From Agrobacterium salinitolerans (lineage in GTDB: Bacteria > Pseudomonadota > Alphaproteobacteria > Rhizobiales > Rhizobiaceae): a stretch of DNA of 64,000 nucleotides. The stretch lies in assembly GCF_002008225.1 (NCBI RefSeq), contig NZ_MRDH01000006.1, positions 124,001 to 188,000 of the forward strand, read 5' to 3'. This document shows, piece after piece, positions 1 through 10,326 of the stretch. The notes beneath the pieces were generated by a model, which did no database searches, was not told where the DNA came from, and worked only from the letters and a program-made list of their open reading frames with translations. Position 1 is the stretch's first letter. Every line of letters begins with the position of its first letter. The translations under genes were made by a program, and so were the position numbers.

Positions 1-7
1 GCATAAG

Positions 8-1333
8 ATGGACAAGCCTGTCTTTGGATGGCGACGGAACGGCGACGATCTCTCGTTGTCCGACGTTCACTCCTCGATCCGCATCAAACCGAATGCCGGG
101 ACGTTTCGGCGCGCCATGGCCTTTTTCGGCCCCGGCTATCTTGTCGCGGTCGGTTATATGGATCCCGGCAACTGGGCGACGTCGCTCGCCGGTGGTTCGA
201 AATTCGGCTACACGCTGCTGACGGTGGCGCTGATGTCGAACATCATGGCCGTTGTCCTTCAGTCGCTCTGTGCCCGTCTTGCGATCGGTTCCGGGCGCGA
301 TCTGGCGCAGGCCTGTCGCGATGCCTATCCGAAACCTGTGGCGATGGTGCTGTGGCTGCTGGCCGAAATCGCCATCATCGCGACCGATATTGCCGAGGTC
401 ATCGGTACGGCGATCGGTCTCAACCTGATTTTCGGCATTCCGCTGGAGCTGGGCGTCCTCATCACCGCGCTTGATGTCTTCCTGATCCTTTACCTGCAAA
501 GGCTTGGCTTCCGCTGGGTGGAAGCGCTTGTCATCACGCTGCTCGGCGTCATCGCGGTGTGTTTCGCCATCCAGCTGGCGTTGGCCGATCCAGACTGGGG
601 CCAGGTGATCCGCGGTTTTGCGCCGACGACCGACATCGTGACCAACCCCGACATGCTCTATCTGGCGCTCGGCATTCTCGGCGCGACTGTCATGCCGCAC
701 AATCTCTACCTGCATTCCGGCATCGTGCAGACCCGCGAAATCGGCAAAACAATTGCGCAGAAACGCGAGGCGTTGAAATTCGCCACGCTCGATTCCACCA
801 TCGCGCTGACATTCGCCCTCGTCATCAATGCCGCGATCCTCATTCTCGCGGCGGCGACCTTCAACAAGGCGGGGCAGACCAATGTCGCCGAACTTGGAGA
901 GGCGCATAATCTGCTCGCACCGCTGCTCGGCCTTGCCATTGCGCCGACGCTGTTCGGCGTGGCGCTTTTATGCTGCGGTATCAATTCCACCGTCACGGCA
1001 ACGCTTGCGGGCCAGATCGTGATGGAGGGTTTCCTCAAGATGCGGCTCGCCCCCTGGCTGCGCCGCCTCATCACCCGCGCCATCGCCATCATCCCCGCCG
1101 CCGGCGTCACCATTCTCTATGGCGACAGCGGCACGGGCGAACTGTTGATCCTGACGCAGGTGGTCTTAAGCCTGCAACTCTCCTTTGCCGTCTTCCCGCT
1201 CGTGATGTTCACCGCCGACCGGACGAAGATGGGCGAATTGCGTTCGCCACTCTGGCTCTCGGCCTTTGCATGGTTGATCGCACTGGTGATTGCGGCGCTG
1301 AATGTGAAGCTGCTGGTGGATTTTATGGGGTGA
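8..1333 (+). CDS. mntH: Nramp-family divalent metal (Mn2+/H+) transporter
   Basis: A 441-residue integral membrane protein of the Nramp family, which imports Mn2+ (and less well Fe2+) with protons across the inner membrane. The two family signatures are present: DPGN at residues 52-55 in the first helix and MPHN at 229-232 in the sixth; both supply metal ligands in known structures. About eleven hydrophobic segments follow a polar N-terminus of roughly 35 residues, and the length is normal for bacterial MntH. Only seven bases precede the start inside the window, so the promoter and any Mur or Fur site lie outside. The next genes point the other way, so it ends its transcription unit. Confidence 0.95.
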   Translation: MDKPVFGWRRNGDDLSLSDVHSSIRIKPNAGTFRRAMAFFGPGYLVAVGYMDPGNWATSLAGGSKFGYTLLTVALMSNIMAVVLQSLCARLAIGSGRDLAQACRDAYPKPVAMVLWLLAEIAIIATDIAEVIGTAIGLNLIFGIPLELGVLITALDVFLILYLQRLGFRWVEALVITLLGVIAVCFAIQLALADPDWGQVIRGFAPTTDIVTNPDMLYLALGILGATVMPHNLYLHSGIVQTREIGKTIAQKREALKFATLDSTIALTFALVINAAILILAAATFNKAGQTNVAELGEAHNLLAPLLGLAIAPTLFGVALLCCGINSTVTATLAGQIVMEGFLKMRLAPWLRRLITRAIAIIPAAGVTILYGDSGTGELLILTQVVLSLQLSFAVFPLVMFTADRTKMGELRSPLWLSAFAWLIALVIAALNVKLLVDFMG

Positions 1334-1392
1334 GGTTGAAAGCGGGCATCGCGGCAACGTGTCTCTAATTCACGTCTTCTGAATGTGTGCAC

Positions 1393-2010
1393 TTATAGTA
1401 TACGTACTTTAGGTGAATCTTTGGAGTCTGGACCACCCTCAAGTTCCGGTTCAAACCGGTGGATTCGGTCTGACAAATAGTATAGTGAGAAAAAAGTAAC
1501 GGATATCAAATTAAATAAAATAAAGAGAATTATGTATAGTGATATCCATGGAAATATGTTTCCTATCTTAACTTCCGTTACTGTGACCTCTTTTATTATC
1601 GATATCGGCTTTTTAAGGTATGTCGAGAAGAGGCTTACCGTAAAAAGCAATATGCTCGTAAATGCAAGGTACCCAAATTGTAGAGATAGGAATTGACGCC
1701 TTGTCGGATTGTTAGTTGTACTTTTGCCTAGGATTTTGATTTTGTCGCCCGGCATTTCTCTGTCGAGTGAAGCTATGGGAAATGCGGACACCGCGGTTAA
1801 GGCGGCAATGTAAAACCCTGCAAGCGCACCTAATAGAGGAACCAGCAATGAAAGAAGGCCGTCAGAACTGAGAAGGCCGGTTGATGGATAGTAAAAGAAA
1901 CGCAGCAAAAATATGGCCGTAGCGGCTGCCAGCGGCATTATGAAGTCAATAAGCAATTTTGTTGGGTGCCATACCCTTAGATAGAGAAGCGGCCCTACTA
2001 AATTTTTCAT
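1393..2010 (-). CDS. Multi-pass membrane protein of an unknown two-gene module
   Basis: I do not recognise the family. The 205-residue product has about four hydrophobic helices (two within residues 20-75, one near 110-130, one near 150-175) and a polar, charged C-terminal tail, so it is an inner-membrane protein. Its start overlaps the stop of the upstream gene (2007-2930) by four bases, so the two are cotranscribed and probably translationally coupled. Base composition is visibly richer in A and T than mntH and nrdJ on either side, and codon choice includes many TTT, ATA and AAA codons. This suggests horizontal transfer. A soluble protein coupled to a membrane protein is a common layout for phage-defence pairs, but this is inference only. 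Confidence 0.75.
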   Translation of the reverse strand: MKNLVGPLLYLRVWHPTKLLIDFIMPLAAATAIFLLRFFYYPSTGLLSSDGLLSLLVPLLGALAGFYIAALTAVSAFPIASLDREMPGDKIKILGKSTTNNPTRRQFLSLQFGYLAFTSILLFTVSLFSTYLKKPISIIKEVTVTEVKIGNIFPWISLYIILFILFNLISVTFFSLYYLSDRIHRFEPELEGGPDSKDSPKVRIL

Positions 2011-2930
2011 TTGATATACTTCAACATAGCTGAATGAAGTTCAGACTGTATTTTTTCTGAACATTGTGGCAACGGTGTGCTAACACCTATTCTCTCTACG
2101 CGCCCAAACAATACGTCTCCAACATCGGCACGGGCAGTGCCAAGTGCAACAGTTTTTGTTTGCTTGTTCGCGTTCACCCATCGAACACGCATATCGTAGT
2201 ATTTCTTGTTGTTCGCGAATATCTTTATTTTATTTAATAAGTCAGTGGCCATATTTCCTGTTGGGCGACCAGATATTTTTATAACTGTCGTGGTTTTTTT
2301 CTCCTGAAGTCCCGCAATTTGGTCGAAGCCACCAGTGGCTTCGTACTTTGTCACCTCGACTTCAGTTAAATATCCGCCTGATGACAGAGACTTACTCAAT
2401 TGCTCACTCTGTTTTACAACGAGAGTTGGAACAGGCCATGTTTTCTGTTCATTCTTATTCTGGTTTTGAAATTTATAGGAACTAGCGTTTTTGAACGCGC
2501 TTCGCAGGAATGGCTCAAGCAAAGTCCGACCAATGCCAGGAACGTCTTCTAGTATCGCAGGATATAGCCCGTTTATGGCATTGGCTTTAAGCCCGAACAT
2601 TAGGTGAGCGGAGATAGCGACGCCTTCTCCATCTAATTTGGGTTCGGATCGAAGTGTTCCTTTTTCCAAGTTAGCGAAAACTGGATCGGCCCCCCTTTTG
2701 TCAGCGTATGTTATGAGCAACGTTGCAGTATTGGTTTGAAAATCAACGTTGATGTCATTCAGCCTCACAGCCGCTTGCTCATTGTCTATGAGTTTTACGA
2801 AACCCTCTTTTCGGTTTTCATCTTCCAGTGATCTCAGGATTCCGTCGAGGGGGATATCTTTTATGCCCTCGTGATGCGGCTTCAAAATTGTATCGAAAAA
2901 AAGGATATTTCTAACTGAAGCTTCAAGCAT
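2007..2930 (-). CDS. Soluble protein of unknown function, first gene of a two-gene module
   Basis: A 307-residue protein without signal peptide or membrane helix; I recognise no domain. The first 130 residues look like mixed alpha/beta structure, a central segment (about 135-165) is basic and polar, and the last 100 residues carry alternating beta-like segments. Only one cysteine is near the C-terminus. The gene is AT-rich compared with its neighbours and is followed by a membrane protein gene with a four-base overlap. It lies between mntH and nrdJ, both ordinary core genes, so the pair looks like a small insertion in the core genome. The start at 2930 has only a weak Shine-Dalgarno (CAGGA about 10 bases upstream), so a slightly different start cannot be excluded. 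Confidence 0.75.
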   Translation of the reverse strand: MLEASVRNILFFDTILKPHHEGIKDIPLDGILRSLEDENRKEGFVKLIDNEQAAVRLNDINVDFQTNTATLLITYADKRGADPVFANLEKGTLRSEPKLDGEGVAISAHLMFGLKANAINGLYPAILEDVPGIGRTLLEPFLRSAFKNASSYKFQNQNKNEQKTWPVPTLVVKQSEQLSKSLSSGGYLTEVEVTKYEATGGFDQIAGLQEKKTTTVIKISGRPTGNMATDLLNKIKIFANNKKYYDMRVRWVNANKQTKTVALGTARADVGDVLFGRVERIGVSTPLPQCSEKIQSELHSAMLKYIK

Positions 2931-2993
2931 CTATACAGCATCCTGAAATTGCATATTTCTTCATTATTGCCATAGGGTTGCGTCCATTCAAAC

Positions 2994-3021
2994 AAAAAAG
3001 GGCCGCGACGCGGCCCTTTCC
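2994..3021 (-). terminator. Rho-independent terminator of nrdJ
   Basis: On the minus strand a seven-base-pair GC stem (GGGCCGC / GCGGCCC, three-base loop) is followed directly by a T run, 15 bases after the nrdJ stop codon. Confidence 0.9.
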
Positions 3022-3035
3022 AAATGTTTTTTTAG

Positions 3036-6000
3036 TTAAGAGCAACCGCTCGTCGCACCACAAGTATCGCACTTCTCGCAAGTGCCGTTCCGCACCATTG
3101 TGAAGTTCTGGCATTCCGAGCACATGTTGCCCGTGTAGCCCTGTGCAATCGAGCGCATGCGGCGTTCGTTTTCGACCTTCTTGGCCTCCGTCTTGGCCGA
3201 GGCAGCGTCTGCGGCGGCCTTGTCGGAGAAGAGGGCGGTGGCGGTCTGCTGGGCTTCCTGGACGACCTCGTCGATCACTTCTTCGGCGATTTCTTCGGCC
3301 AGTTCCTTGGCGCGCTCTTCATAGTCCCGCTTGAAGGAGACGATTTCGGAGGTTGCGATGGAGACCGTTGGTTCCAGCTTGCGGGCGGCGGAGCCTGCAA
3401 AGGAGGTGACGTTGGCCGAGGCGCGGGCAGGGGTTGCCGTTGCCGAACCCTTGGGTTCGGAGGCGGCGCGTTCGCCCTCGTTGCTGGAAACCAGCGTCGG
3501 CTTGTAACCGCGTGTCCAGCCGGTGGAGAGCAGGTTGGTCTTGCCTTCCTGGATGCCCTTGCCGAGTGCCGTGTTGGAGAAGTCAGACGTATCGACATGA
3601 GCGAGGTCGTGACGGCCGAGATAGGAGACGGCGAGTTCGCGGAACACGTAGTCGAGGATCGAGGTGGCGTTCTTGATCGCGTCATTGCCCTGCACCATGC
3701 CGGCCGGTTCGAACTTGGTGAAGGTGAATGCCTCCACATATTCTTCCAGCGGCACGCCATATTGCAGGCCGAGCGAAATGGCGATGGCGAAGTTGTTCAT
3801 CATCGCACGGAAAGCCGCGCCTTCCTTGTGCATATCGATGAAGATTTCGCCGATGCGGCCGTCACCGAATTCACCGGTGCGCAGATAGACCTTGTGACCG
3901 CCCACAGTTGCCTTCTGGGTGTAACCCTGACGGCGGTTCGGCAGCTTTTCACGCTCGCGCGAGACACGCTCGATGACCCGTTCGACGATCTTTTCGGTGA
4001 TCGTCACGGCCTGCTGTGCGGCGGGCTGCTGGATCAGCTCTTCGATCAGGTCTTCTTCGTCCTCGTCTTCCACCAGCGAAGCATTGAGCGGCTGGGAAAG
4101 CTTGGAGCCATCGCGGTAAAGGGCGTTGGCCTTCAGCGCCAGCTTCCAGGACAGCATGTAGGCTGCGCCGCAATCTTCCACCGTCGCATCGTTCGGCATG
4201 TTGATCGTCTTGGAGATCGCGCCGGAGATGAAGGGCTGAGCCGCCGCCATCATGCGGATATGCGATTCGACCGAGAGGTAACGTTTGCCGATCTTGCCGC
4301 AGGGGTTGGCGCAATCGAAGACGGGCAGGTGCTCGTTCTTGAGGAACGGTGCGCCTTCCAGCGTCATCGCGCCGCAGACGTGCACGTTCGCCGCTTCGAT
4401 GTCCTTTTTGCCGAAGCCGAGGTGCTCGAGCAGGTTGAAGCTCATGTCGGAGAGCTGCTCGTCGGAAACTTTCAGCGTTTCCTTGAGGAAGTCGGCGCCG
4501 AGCGTCCACTGGTTGAAGACGAATTTGATGTCGAAGGCGCTCTTCAGCGCGCCGTTGACGGCTTCGATCTTCTCATCGGTGAAGCCCTTGGCCTTCAGCG
4601 TCGAGGGGTTGATGGCCGGCGCCTGGTTGAGATTGCCATGGCCGACGGCATAGGCCTCGATCTCGGCGATCTGGCTTTCGGAATAACCGAGCGAACGCAG
4701 CGCCTCCGGAACAGCCCGGTTGATGATCTTGAAGTAACCGCCACCGGCGAGCTTCTTGAATTTCACCAGCGCGAAGTCCGGCTCGATACCGGTCGTGTCG
4801 CAATCCATGACGAGGCCGATCGTGCCTGTTGGCGCGATAACGGTCGTCTGGGCGTTGCGATAGCCGTGCTTTTCGCCAAGTTCCAGCGCCTTGTCCCAGG
4901 CGGCTGTCGCGTGGGTGATCAGGTCCTGATCCGTGCAATCGGCATGAATAAGCGCGACCGGATTGACCGACAGGCCCTCATAACCATCCGACAGGCCATG
5001 GGCGGCGCGGCGGTGGTTGCGGATGACGCGCAGCATGTTGTCGCGGTTCGGCGCAAAGCTCGGGAACGGGCCAAGCTCGCCGGCCATTTCAGCCGAGGTT
5101 GCGTAGGAAACGCCGGTCATGATGGCGGTCAGTGCACCGGCAATGGCGCGGCCTTCGTCGCTGTCATAGGGAATGCCGGAGGACATCAAGAGACCGCCGA
5201 TATTGGCGTAACCGAGGCCGAGCGTCCGGTATTCATAGGAGCGTTCGGCAATCTGGCGCGACGGGAACTGCGCCATCATGACCGAGACTTCGAGAACGAC
5301 GGTCCACAGGCGAACGGCATGTTCGTAATCGGCGATGTCGATGCGCTTCGTCTTGGCATCCTTGAACTGCAGCAGGTTCAGCGAGGCAAGGTTGCAGGCC
5401 GTGTCGTCAAGGAACATATATTCCGAGCACGGATTGGAAGCGCGGATCGGGCCTTCGGCCGGCGAGGTGTGCCAGTCGTTCATGGTGGTGTTGAAGTGCA
5501 GGCCCGGATCGGCGGATGCCCAGGCGGCGTGGGAAATTTTTTCCCAGAGATCGCGGGCCTTCAGCGTCTTCATGACCTTGCCGTCCTTGCGGGCGGTCAG
5601 GTTCCAGTCACCGTCATTTTCGACAGCGCGCAGGAAGTCATCCTTCAGCGAGACGGAGTTGTTGGAGTTCTGGCCTGATACCGTGAGGTAGGCTTCCGAA
5701 TCCCAGTCCGTGTCATAGGTCTTGAACTGGATGTCCTTGTAACCCTGCTCGGCGAACTGAATGACGCGCTTGACGTAGTTTTCCGGCACCATGTCCTTCT
5801 TGGCAGCGCGGATTTCGCGCTTCAGGGCAGGGTTCTTGGCCGGGTCGAAGCAATCGCCATTGTCGGCCTCGCAGTTGACGCAGGCCTTCATGATCGCCTT
5901 CAGGTGCTTGGCGACGATCTTGGAACCGGTGACGAGAGCGGCAACCTTCTGCTCCTCGTTCACCTTCCAGTCGATATAGGCTTCGATATCGGGATGGTCG

Positions 6001-6854
6001 GCATCAACGACCACCATCTTGGCCGCACGACGGGTCGTGCCGCCGGACTTGATGGCGCCGGCTGCGCGGTCGCCGATCTTGAGAAAGCTCATCAGGCCGG
6101 AGGATTTGCCGCCGCCGGAAAGCTTTTCGCCTTCGCCGCGCAGATAGGAGAAGTTGGAGCCGGTGCCGGAGCCGTATTTGAACAGGCGCGCTTCACGCAC
6201 CCACAGGTCCATGATGCCGCCTTCATTAACGAGGTCGTCCTCAACGGACTGGATGAAGCAGGCATGCGGCTGCGGATGTTCGTAAGCGGATTTGGACTTG
6301 GTCAGCTTGCCCGTGAAGGGGTCGACATAGAAGTGGCCCTGGCCGGGGCCATCGATACCATAGGCCCAGTGCAGGCCGGTGTTGAACCATTGTGGGGAGT
6401 TCGGGGCAACACGCTGGGTTGCGAGCATATAGGCAAGCTCGTCGCGGAAGGCCAGCGCATCTTCTTCGGACGAGAAATATTTGCCCTTCCAGCCCCAATA
6501 GGCCCAGGTGCCGGCCAGACGGTCGAAAACCTGGCGCGCATCGGTCTCGGAGCCGAAACGTTCGGCTTCCGGCACGTCCTTCAGCGCCTTTTCATCGGCA
6601 ACGGAGCGCCACAGGAAGGAAGGAACGTCGTTTTCCTCGACCTTCTTCAGGAACTTCGGCACGCCGGCCTTGCGGAAATATTTCTGCGCCAGAACGTCGG
6701 TCGCAACCTGGCTGAACTGCGCGGGAACGTCGATGTCCGCCAGACGGAACACGATGGATCCATCCGGGTTCTTGATTTCACTGACGGCCTTGCGGAAGTC
6801 GATCTCCGCATAAGGCGATTGGCCGGGCTTCGTGAAGCGGCGTTCAATGCGCAT
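3036..6854 (-). CDS. nrdJ: Adenosylcobalamin-dependent (class II) ribonucleotide reductase
   Basis: A 1272-residue class II ribonucleotide reductase, the usual length of the large alphaproteobacterial NrdJ. It reduces ribonucleotides to deoxyribonucleotides with a thiyl radical generated through coenzyme B12. Visible signatures: the radical motif NPCSE near residue 475 with the following ACNLASLNL cysteine near 488, the first redox cysteine in HACFIQ near 200, and PTGTIG near 675. The C-terminus is cysteine-rich (a CxxC, then CEKCDTC, then the terminal CS), typical of the tail that passes reducing equivalents and binds zinc. Agrobacteria depend on this enzyme for DNA synthesis. The upstream region is long (about 665 bases) and holds candidate NrdR boxes; I see no B12 riboswitch box. 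Confidence 0.96.
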   Translation of the reverse strand: MRIERRFTKPGQSPYAEIDFRKAVSEIKNPDGSIVFRLADIDVPAQFSQVATDVLAQKYFRKAGVPKFLKKVEENDVPSFLWRSVADEKALKDVPEAERFGSETDARQVFDRLAGTWAYWGWKGKYFSSEEDALAFRDELAYMLATQRVAPNSPQWFNTGLHWAYGIDGPGQGHFYVDPFTGKLTKSKSAYEHPQPHACFIQSVEDDLVNEGGIMDLWVREARLFKYGSGTGSNFSYLRGEGEKLSGGGKSSGLMSFLKIGDRAAGAIKSGGTTRRAAKMVVVDADHPDIEAYIDWKVNEEQKVAALVTGSKIVAKHLKAIMKACVNCEADNGDCFDPAKNPALKREIRAAKKDMVPENYVKRVIQFAEQGYKDIQFKTYDTDWDSEAYLTVSGQNSNNSVSLKDDFLRAVENDGDWNLTARKDGKVMKTLKARDLWEKISHAAWASADPGLHFNTTMNDWHTSPAEGPIRASNPCSEYMFLDDTACNLASLNLLQFKDAKTKRIDIADYEHAVRLWTVVLEVSVMMAQFPSRQIAERSYEYRTLGLGYANIGGLLMSSGIPYDSDEGRAIAGALTAIMTGVSYATSAEMAGELGPFPSFAPNRDNMLRVIRNHRRAAHGLSDGYEGLSVNPVALIHADCTDQDLITHATAAWDKALELGEKHGYRNAQTTVIAPTGTIGLVMDCDTTGIEPDFALVKFKKLAGGGYFKIINRAVPEALRSLGYSESQIAEIEAYAVGHGNLNQAPAINPSTLKAKGFTDEKIEAVNGALKSAFDIKFVFNQWTLGADFLKETLKVSDEQLSDMSFNLLEHLGFGKKDIEAANVHVCGAMTLEGAPFLKNEHLPVFDCANPCGKIGKRYLSVESHIRMMAAAQPFISGAISKTINMPNDATVEDCGAAYMLSWKLALKANALYRDGSKLSQPLNASLVEDEDEEDLIEELIQQPAAQQAVTITEKIVERVIERVSREREKLPNRRQGYTQKATVGGHKVYLRTGEFGDGRIGEIFIDMHKEGAAFRAMMNNFAIAISLGLQYGVPLEEYVEAFTFTKFEPAGMVQGNDAIKNATSILDYVFRELAVSYLGRHDLAHVDTSDFSNTALGKGIQEGKTNLLSTGWTRGYKPTLVSSNEGERAASEPKGSATATPARASANVTSFAGSAARKLEPTVSIATSEIVSFKRDYEERAKELAEEIAEEVIDEVVQEAQQTATALFSDKAAADAASAKTEAKKVENERRMRSIAQGYTGNMCSECQNFTMVRNGTCEKCDTCGATSGCS

Positions 6855-7008
6855 GGGTTTGTGTCCTCGTCCATTGGGCGCCCGGTGAAGGGCGCAAAAA
6901 TCCGTTCCAGCCGTGCGATGCCTTCGCGCAGCCGGGTTTTGCCGATCTGATAGAGATGCTCATCCTTGGATGTCATCCCTGTATCTCGTGTTTAAGATGG
7001 CTGCAAGC

Positions 7009-7024
7009 CTACTATATATAGTAT
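7009..7024. promoter_or_regulatory. Candidate NrdR box upstream of nrdJ
   Basis: The core CTATATATAG (7012-7021) fits the core of the NrdR consensus, and the palindrome is perfect over ten bases. It lies about 155 bases upstream of the nrdJ start. NrdR is the ATP-cone repressor of ribonucleotide reductase genes. The flanks match the consensus less well than the core. Confidence 0.45.
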
Positions 7025-7254
7025 TAACACATTCTTGCTGCCAGTCCCCGCCTCATGTTTTTGGCGGTTCCACAAGGCGCAGAAAAACCACCGGCGAGCC
7101 GCCCCTTCATGGCCGGGACGCCGTTTGGACATGCGCGCTGAAGATGGAGAAGAACCGGCCTCGTTACTTTCCGGTCCGTTGCCGCCGCAACATAAGTGTC
7201 ACTTTCCTCTCGCGGCACAGATTCGTCAAGCCATAGATTGAAACCCATTTTTAA

Positions 7255-7270
7255 CCACAAGATATTGTGT
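7255..7270. promoter_or_regulatory. Second candidate NrdR box
   Basis: CCACAAGATATTGTGT fits the 16-base NrdR consensus (ACACwAtATaTwGTGT) at nearly all positions, with inverted CACAA/TTGTG arms. It is 400 bases upstream of nrdJ, far from the other box (246 bases), which is unlike the usual pair spaced by about three helical turns. Confidence 0.45.
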
Positions 7271-7462
7271 GGAGTGCCTGTGGAAAACGGGGATAGGAAA
7301 AGCTAGTAGAAAAATCAGTGACTTGGCGGGAAGGTTTGAAGCTTGCGCGAGGCTGGTTTCCGCAACGGAAAGGTAAAACCCTGCATTTCCGGGGTGAGGC
7401 ATAATGGCGACACTGCGGTTTTTCCGTGTTTTCCGCAGCTTTCAAAAAAGACGTTTCTCCAC

Positions 7463-7488
7463 AAAAAACCGCCCACGAAGGGGCGGCT
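7463..7488 (-). terminator. Rho-independent terminator of gpt
   Basis: Minus-strand hairpin with CCGCCC/GGGCGG arms and a six-base loop, then six T residues, about 30 bases after the gpt stop codon. Confidence 0.85.
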
Positions 7489-7519
7489 TTTCATGTGCGA
7501 TTTTGAATGAGGGCAGCAA

Positions 7520-8017
7520 TCAGCCGCGCGATCCCTTGGCGATCGGCTCCTGATAGGTGAAGCCCATGTCCCAGGGAAAATAAATCCAGGTGTCCTGGCT
7601 CACTTCAGTGACGAAAGTGTCAATGGTCGGCACGCCCTTCGGCTTGGCGTAAACGCAGGCAAAATGCGCCTTCGGCAACATTTCGCGTACTTCCAGCGCC
7701 GTCTTGCCGGTGTCGGTCAGATCGTCGACAACAAGCACGCCTTCGCCGGCGTCGCTCGTCAGCTCGGGGGCCACGCCCTTCAGGAGAACCGTGTCGCCCT
7801 GGTTGACATAGTCATGACGGGTGGCGATGCAGACCGTGTCGATCATGCGGATGTTGAGCTCGCGCGAAATGATCGCCGCCGGAACGAGGCCGCCGCGGGT
7901 GATGCAGACGATTGCCCGGAACTCTTTGTCGAGACCGGCAAGACGCCAGGCAAGCGCACGGGCGTCGCGGTGGAACTGGTCCCAGGAAACGGGAAAGGCT
8001 TTATCGGGAAGGGACAT
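7520..8017 (-). CDS. gpt: Xanthine (guanine/hypoxanthine) phosphoribosyltransferase
   Basis: A 165-residue type I phosphoribosyltransferase that salvages xanthine and related purines using PRPP. The PRPP-binding motif is the [14 protein letters not shown] segment about two thirds along, and ITRGGLVPA near residue 40 matches the family loop. I chose the start giving [12 protein letters not shown], which gives the usual length of this enzyme in rhizobia; an upstream in-frame start would add 20 atypical residues. It is followed by its own terminator, so it is probably monocistronic. Confidence 0.93.
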   Translation of the reverse strand: MSLPDKAFPVSWDQFHRDARALAWRLAGLDKEFRAIVCITRGGLVPAAIISRELNIRMIDTVCIATRHDYVNQGDTVLLKGVAPELTSDAGEGVLVVDDLTDTGKTALEVREMLPKAHFACVYAKPKGVPTIDTFVTEVSQDTWIYFPWDMGFTYQEPIAKGSRG

Positions 8018-8112
8018 GTCGTCTACCATCTGGTCAAAATTGTCGATGGCTTTGGCTAATAGCCGCAAGACCGGCAAAAAGGCAAGAGTTCCGCAAAAAG
8101 GTGAGTGCGGGA

Positions 8113-8260
8113 GATTGCGGCTTGGTTCTTCTCCCCACGGGGGAGAAGGTGGCCCGAAGGGCCGGATGAAGGGGCAACGGTAGAGATATGCGGAGGGCTT
8201 GCCCCCTCATCCCGCTGCCGCGGACTTCTCCCCGGCGGGGAGAAGAACCAAGCGGCAATC
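8113..8260. repeat. Rhizobial intergenic palindromic mosaic element
   Basis: Long imperfect inverted repeat: the arm at 8113-8136 is repeated inverted at 8237-8260 with one mismatch type, and each arm contains its own smaller palindrome built on TTCTCCCC/GGGGAGAA. The layout (outer arms, GGCCGGATGA-type inner segment) is that of the RIME-like repeats scattered through Rhizobiaceae genomes. It fills most of the gpt-usp gap. Confidence 0.75.
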
Positions 8261-8308
8261 GCCCGCTTCATGTCGGATGTTGAGGGGGTATCCGCGCCCC
8301 ATCCATTT

Positions 8309-9154
8309 TCAACGCGACAGCAGCGTCATCGCCGTCATGGAATCGAGCAGTGTACGGGTGACGCCGCCAAACAGCAGTTCCCACCAGCGGGAATGGCCGT
8401 AAGCACCCATGACCAGAAGGTCGATGCTGTTATCCGATAGACGGTTTTCGATAGCCGCCTGTGGTGAGATGCCGGCGATCTTTTCCTGCGAGGTGACCGT
8501 GACGTTGACACCGTGGCGGGCAAGCGTGGCGGCGAGTTCCGCACCGGCAAGGCCTGATGACTGCGTTTCGCTTTCCGCCTGATCAACGGAGAAAATTTCG
8601 ACGCTGTCGGCCGCTTTGAGGAAGGGCAGGGCGTCGAAGGTGGCGCGGGTCGCCTCGCGCGAGCCGTTCCAGGCAATCAGGACGCGCTTGATCGGTTTGG
8701 CAACGGTCAGCACATGCGGCACGAGGAGAACGGGGCGGCCGCTTTCATAAAGGAAACCGTCAATATCCGAGCGGCTGTCCGATAGCGCCGAGGAACTGCT
8801 CTGGCGCGCGATAATGAGGTCGGCGCAGCGGGCGCTGTCGATGGCGGAGGCGGAAGCGTAACCGACCGAGGTGACGAAGCTGCGCCATTCATGCGAGATG
8901 CCGTTGGCCGACAGCGTGCGCTCGAAAAGCGCGCCGACATCGGTGGTTTCCTTGTGCGCTACGTCCTGCAGCGCCTGCACGGTGGCGGGGTCGGGAATTT
9001 CCATCGGCGCGACCAGCGGAACGGCCGCCAGCGTTTCCATGTGAAGGCCGATCACATGCGAGGAAAACTGGTCGGCAAGGCTCACCACGAATTCGCCGAG
9101 CTTCTGTGTGTTCGAAACATTGTCGACCACTGCCAGTATCGTCTTGTAACCCAT
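8309..9154 (-). CDS. Universal stress protein with two UspA domains
   Basis: A 281-residue cytoplasmic protein of two tandem Usp domains (about 1-140 and 150-281). The first opens with the typical MGYKTILAVVDN strand. The second contains RVLIAWNGSREATRA and ends with the family motif DLLVMGAYGHSRWWELLFGGVTR; the G-x-x-G-x(9)-G(S/T)-like ATP loop is partly conserved. The start at 9154 has a strong purine-rich site (GAGGAGAGAGAAA). Tandem Usp proteins of this kind respond to oxygen limitation and stationary phase in related bacteria; the specific role here is unknown. Confidence 0.9.
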   Translation of the reverse strand: MGYKTILAVVDNVSNTQKLGEFVVSLADQFSSHVIGLHMETLAAVPLVAPMEIPDPATVQALQDVAHKETTDVGALFERTLSANGISHEWRSFVTSVGYASASAIDSARCADLIIARQSSSSALSDSRSDIDGFLYESGRPVLLVPHVLTVAKPIKRVLIAWNGSREATRATFDALPFLKAADSVEIFSVDQAESETQSSGLAGAELAATLARHGVNVTVTSQEKIAGISPQAAIENRLSDNSIDLLVMGAYGHSRWWELLFGGVTRTLLDSMTAMTLLSR

Positions 9155-9256
9155 TTTCTCTCTCCTCGGTGACATCTGGTTGCTGTGCGCAGAATGGCCG
9201 TCTTTGCCGATGGCCACCTTGATTTTGGTCAACTCGACGCCTTTGAAATTTCTCCC

Positions 9257-10048
9257 TCAGGCGGTTGCATCGCCCTTGCTTGCGGCCAGCTGTTTTTCCT
9301 GGCCGATCGCTTCGATCATGGCGGCAACCGCGTCTGCTGCTGCCTTCAATACGCCAGCGTCGCGGGCGCGCACGACGATTTCGGTTGAGAAGCGCTGCCC
9401 GTCATATTTCGGATAGGAGCCGATGCTGGTTTCGGGATGGGCCTTTTGGATGGCTGTCAGCGGCGTGCCGATATCGCCTTCGCCATAGGGCGAGCGCACC
9501 GCCTGCGACATGACCTTGGCGCCGGTGCGCAGGGTTGGCATGACATTGTCCAGCATGGCCTGAAACACCTGCGGCACGCCGGCCATGACATAGACATTGC
9601 CGATGACAAAGCCGGGAGCGACGGAAACGGGATTGGCGATATGGGCCGCACCTCTCGGCATGCGCGCCATGCGCTTCCTCGCCTCGGTGAACTCCATCTC
9701 GCGGACGCGATACATATCACCCAGCAGGCGCAGCGCCTCGGTATCGTGCTCGCAGGGCAGGCCGAACGCCGCAGAGACCGCATCTGCCGTGATGTCGTCA
9801 TGGGTCGGGCCGATGCCGCCCGAGGTGAAGACATAATCATAGCGGCTGCGCAGTGCGTTCAGTGCTTCCACGATCGCTTCCTCCTCGTCGGAGACGATGC
9901 GTACTTCCTTCAGGTCGATGCCGGACATGGTGAGGACATCCGCGAGGTGGCCGATATTCTTGTCTTTGGTGCGGCCCGAAAGCAGTTCGTCGCCAATGGC
10001 GAGCATGGCGGCGGTCACGACGGATTGAGCGGAGGAGGGATTGGACAT
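9257..10048 (-). CDS. MoaB/CinA-fold competence-damage-inducible-type protein
   Basis: About 263 residues. The N-terminal 170 residues are a molybdopterin-binding fold: AAMLAIGDELLSGRTKDKN near the start and TSGGIGPTHDDIT near residue 80 are the two signature segments shared by MoaB, MoeA and CinA. The C-terminal nicotinamide-nucleotide amidase domain of full CinA is absent, so this is the short COG1058 type found in many proteobacteria. Three in-frame starts are possible (GTG 10072, ATG 10063, ATG 10048); none has a clear ribosome site and I list the innermost. It could process molybdopterin or NAD-repair intermediates; the sequence does not decide. Confidence 0.85.
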   Translation of the reverse strand: MSNPSSAQSVVTAAMLAIGDELLSGRTKDKNIGHLADVLTMSGIDLKEVRIVSDEEEAIVEALNALRSRYDYVFTSGGIGPTHDDITADAVSAAFGLPCEHDTEALRLLGDMYRVREMEFTEARKRMARMPRGAAHIANPVSVAPGFVIGNVYVMAGVPQVFQAMLDNVMPTLRTGAKVMSQAVRSPYGEGDIGTPLTAIQKAHPETSIGSYPKYDGQRFSTEIVVRARDAGVLKAAADAVAAMIEAIGQEKQLAASKGDATA

Positions 10049-10326
10049 GATTGCACTCGTCATCTGTTTCACCCGACGTTAACGCCGCGCCAGCGCGAAT
10101 GCAAAGCGGTTTTGAAGAAACGCAGAAGGGGGATTGGTTGACGATGACTCGGAGCGTTCACTCATCGTGAACAGTGCGTATGCCAATCCCCGGCTGGCGG
10201 CAGACCGATCCGTCCGCTACCTTTTTGTCATACGCTTTTTACAGGTCAAAGCCGATGATCATCGAGTTTTTAAAGAAGCTTGTCGCCGGTACGCCGGAAA
10301 CAGTTCCAGCAAAGGAAACGAAGAGA

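Larger units (their letters stand above)
6855..7519. other. Long intergenic region between nrdJ and gpt
   Basis: About 660 bases without a convincing gene; short open frames here lack ribosome sites and start beyond or inside neighbours. It holds the two NrdR-like palindromes and the gpt terminator listed separately, and several TGTGGA-type motifs (7267, 7279) that resemble partial DnaA boxes. The nrdJ transcript probably starts near 7000. Confidence 0.6.

Noticed and set aside
3597-5678. Long plus-strand open frame of 693 codons opposite nrdJ
   Set aside because: Lies fully inside nrdJ on the other strand, has no ribosome site and no recognisable family; GC-rich codon bias creates such frames.
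6647-6976. Short minus-strand frame starting [12 protein letters not shown] upstream of nrdJ
   Set aside because: Its first 40 codons look coding-like, but it overlaps nrdJ by about 200 bases and no ribosome site is visible. It may be an upstream peptide, but I cannot support it.
6855-7519. Cobalamin riboswitch upstream of nrdJ
   Set aside because: Looked for because the enzyme uses B12; no B12-box-like sequence was found on the nrdJ strand.
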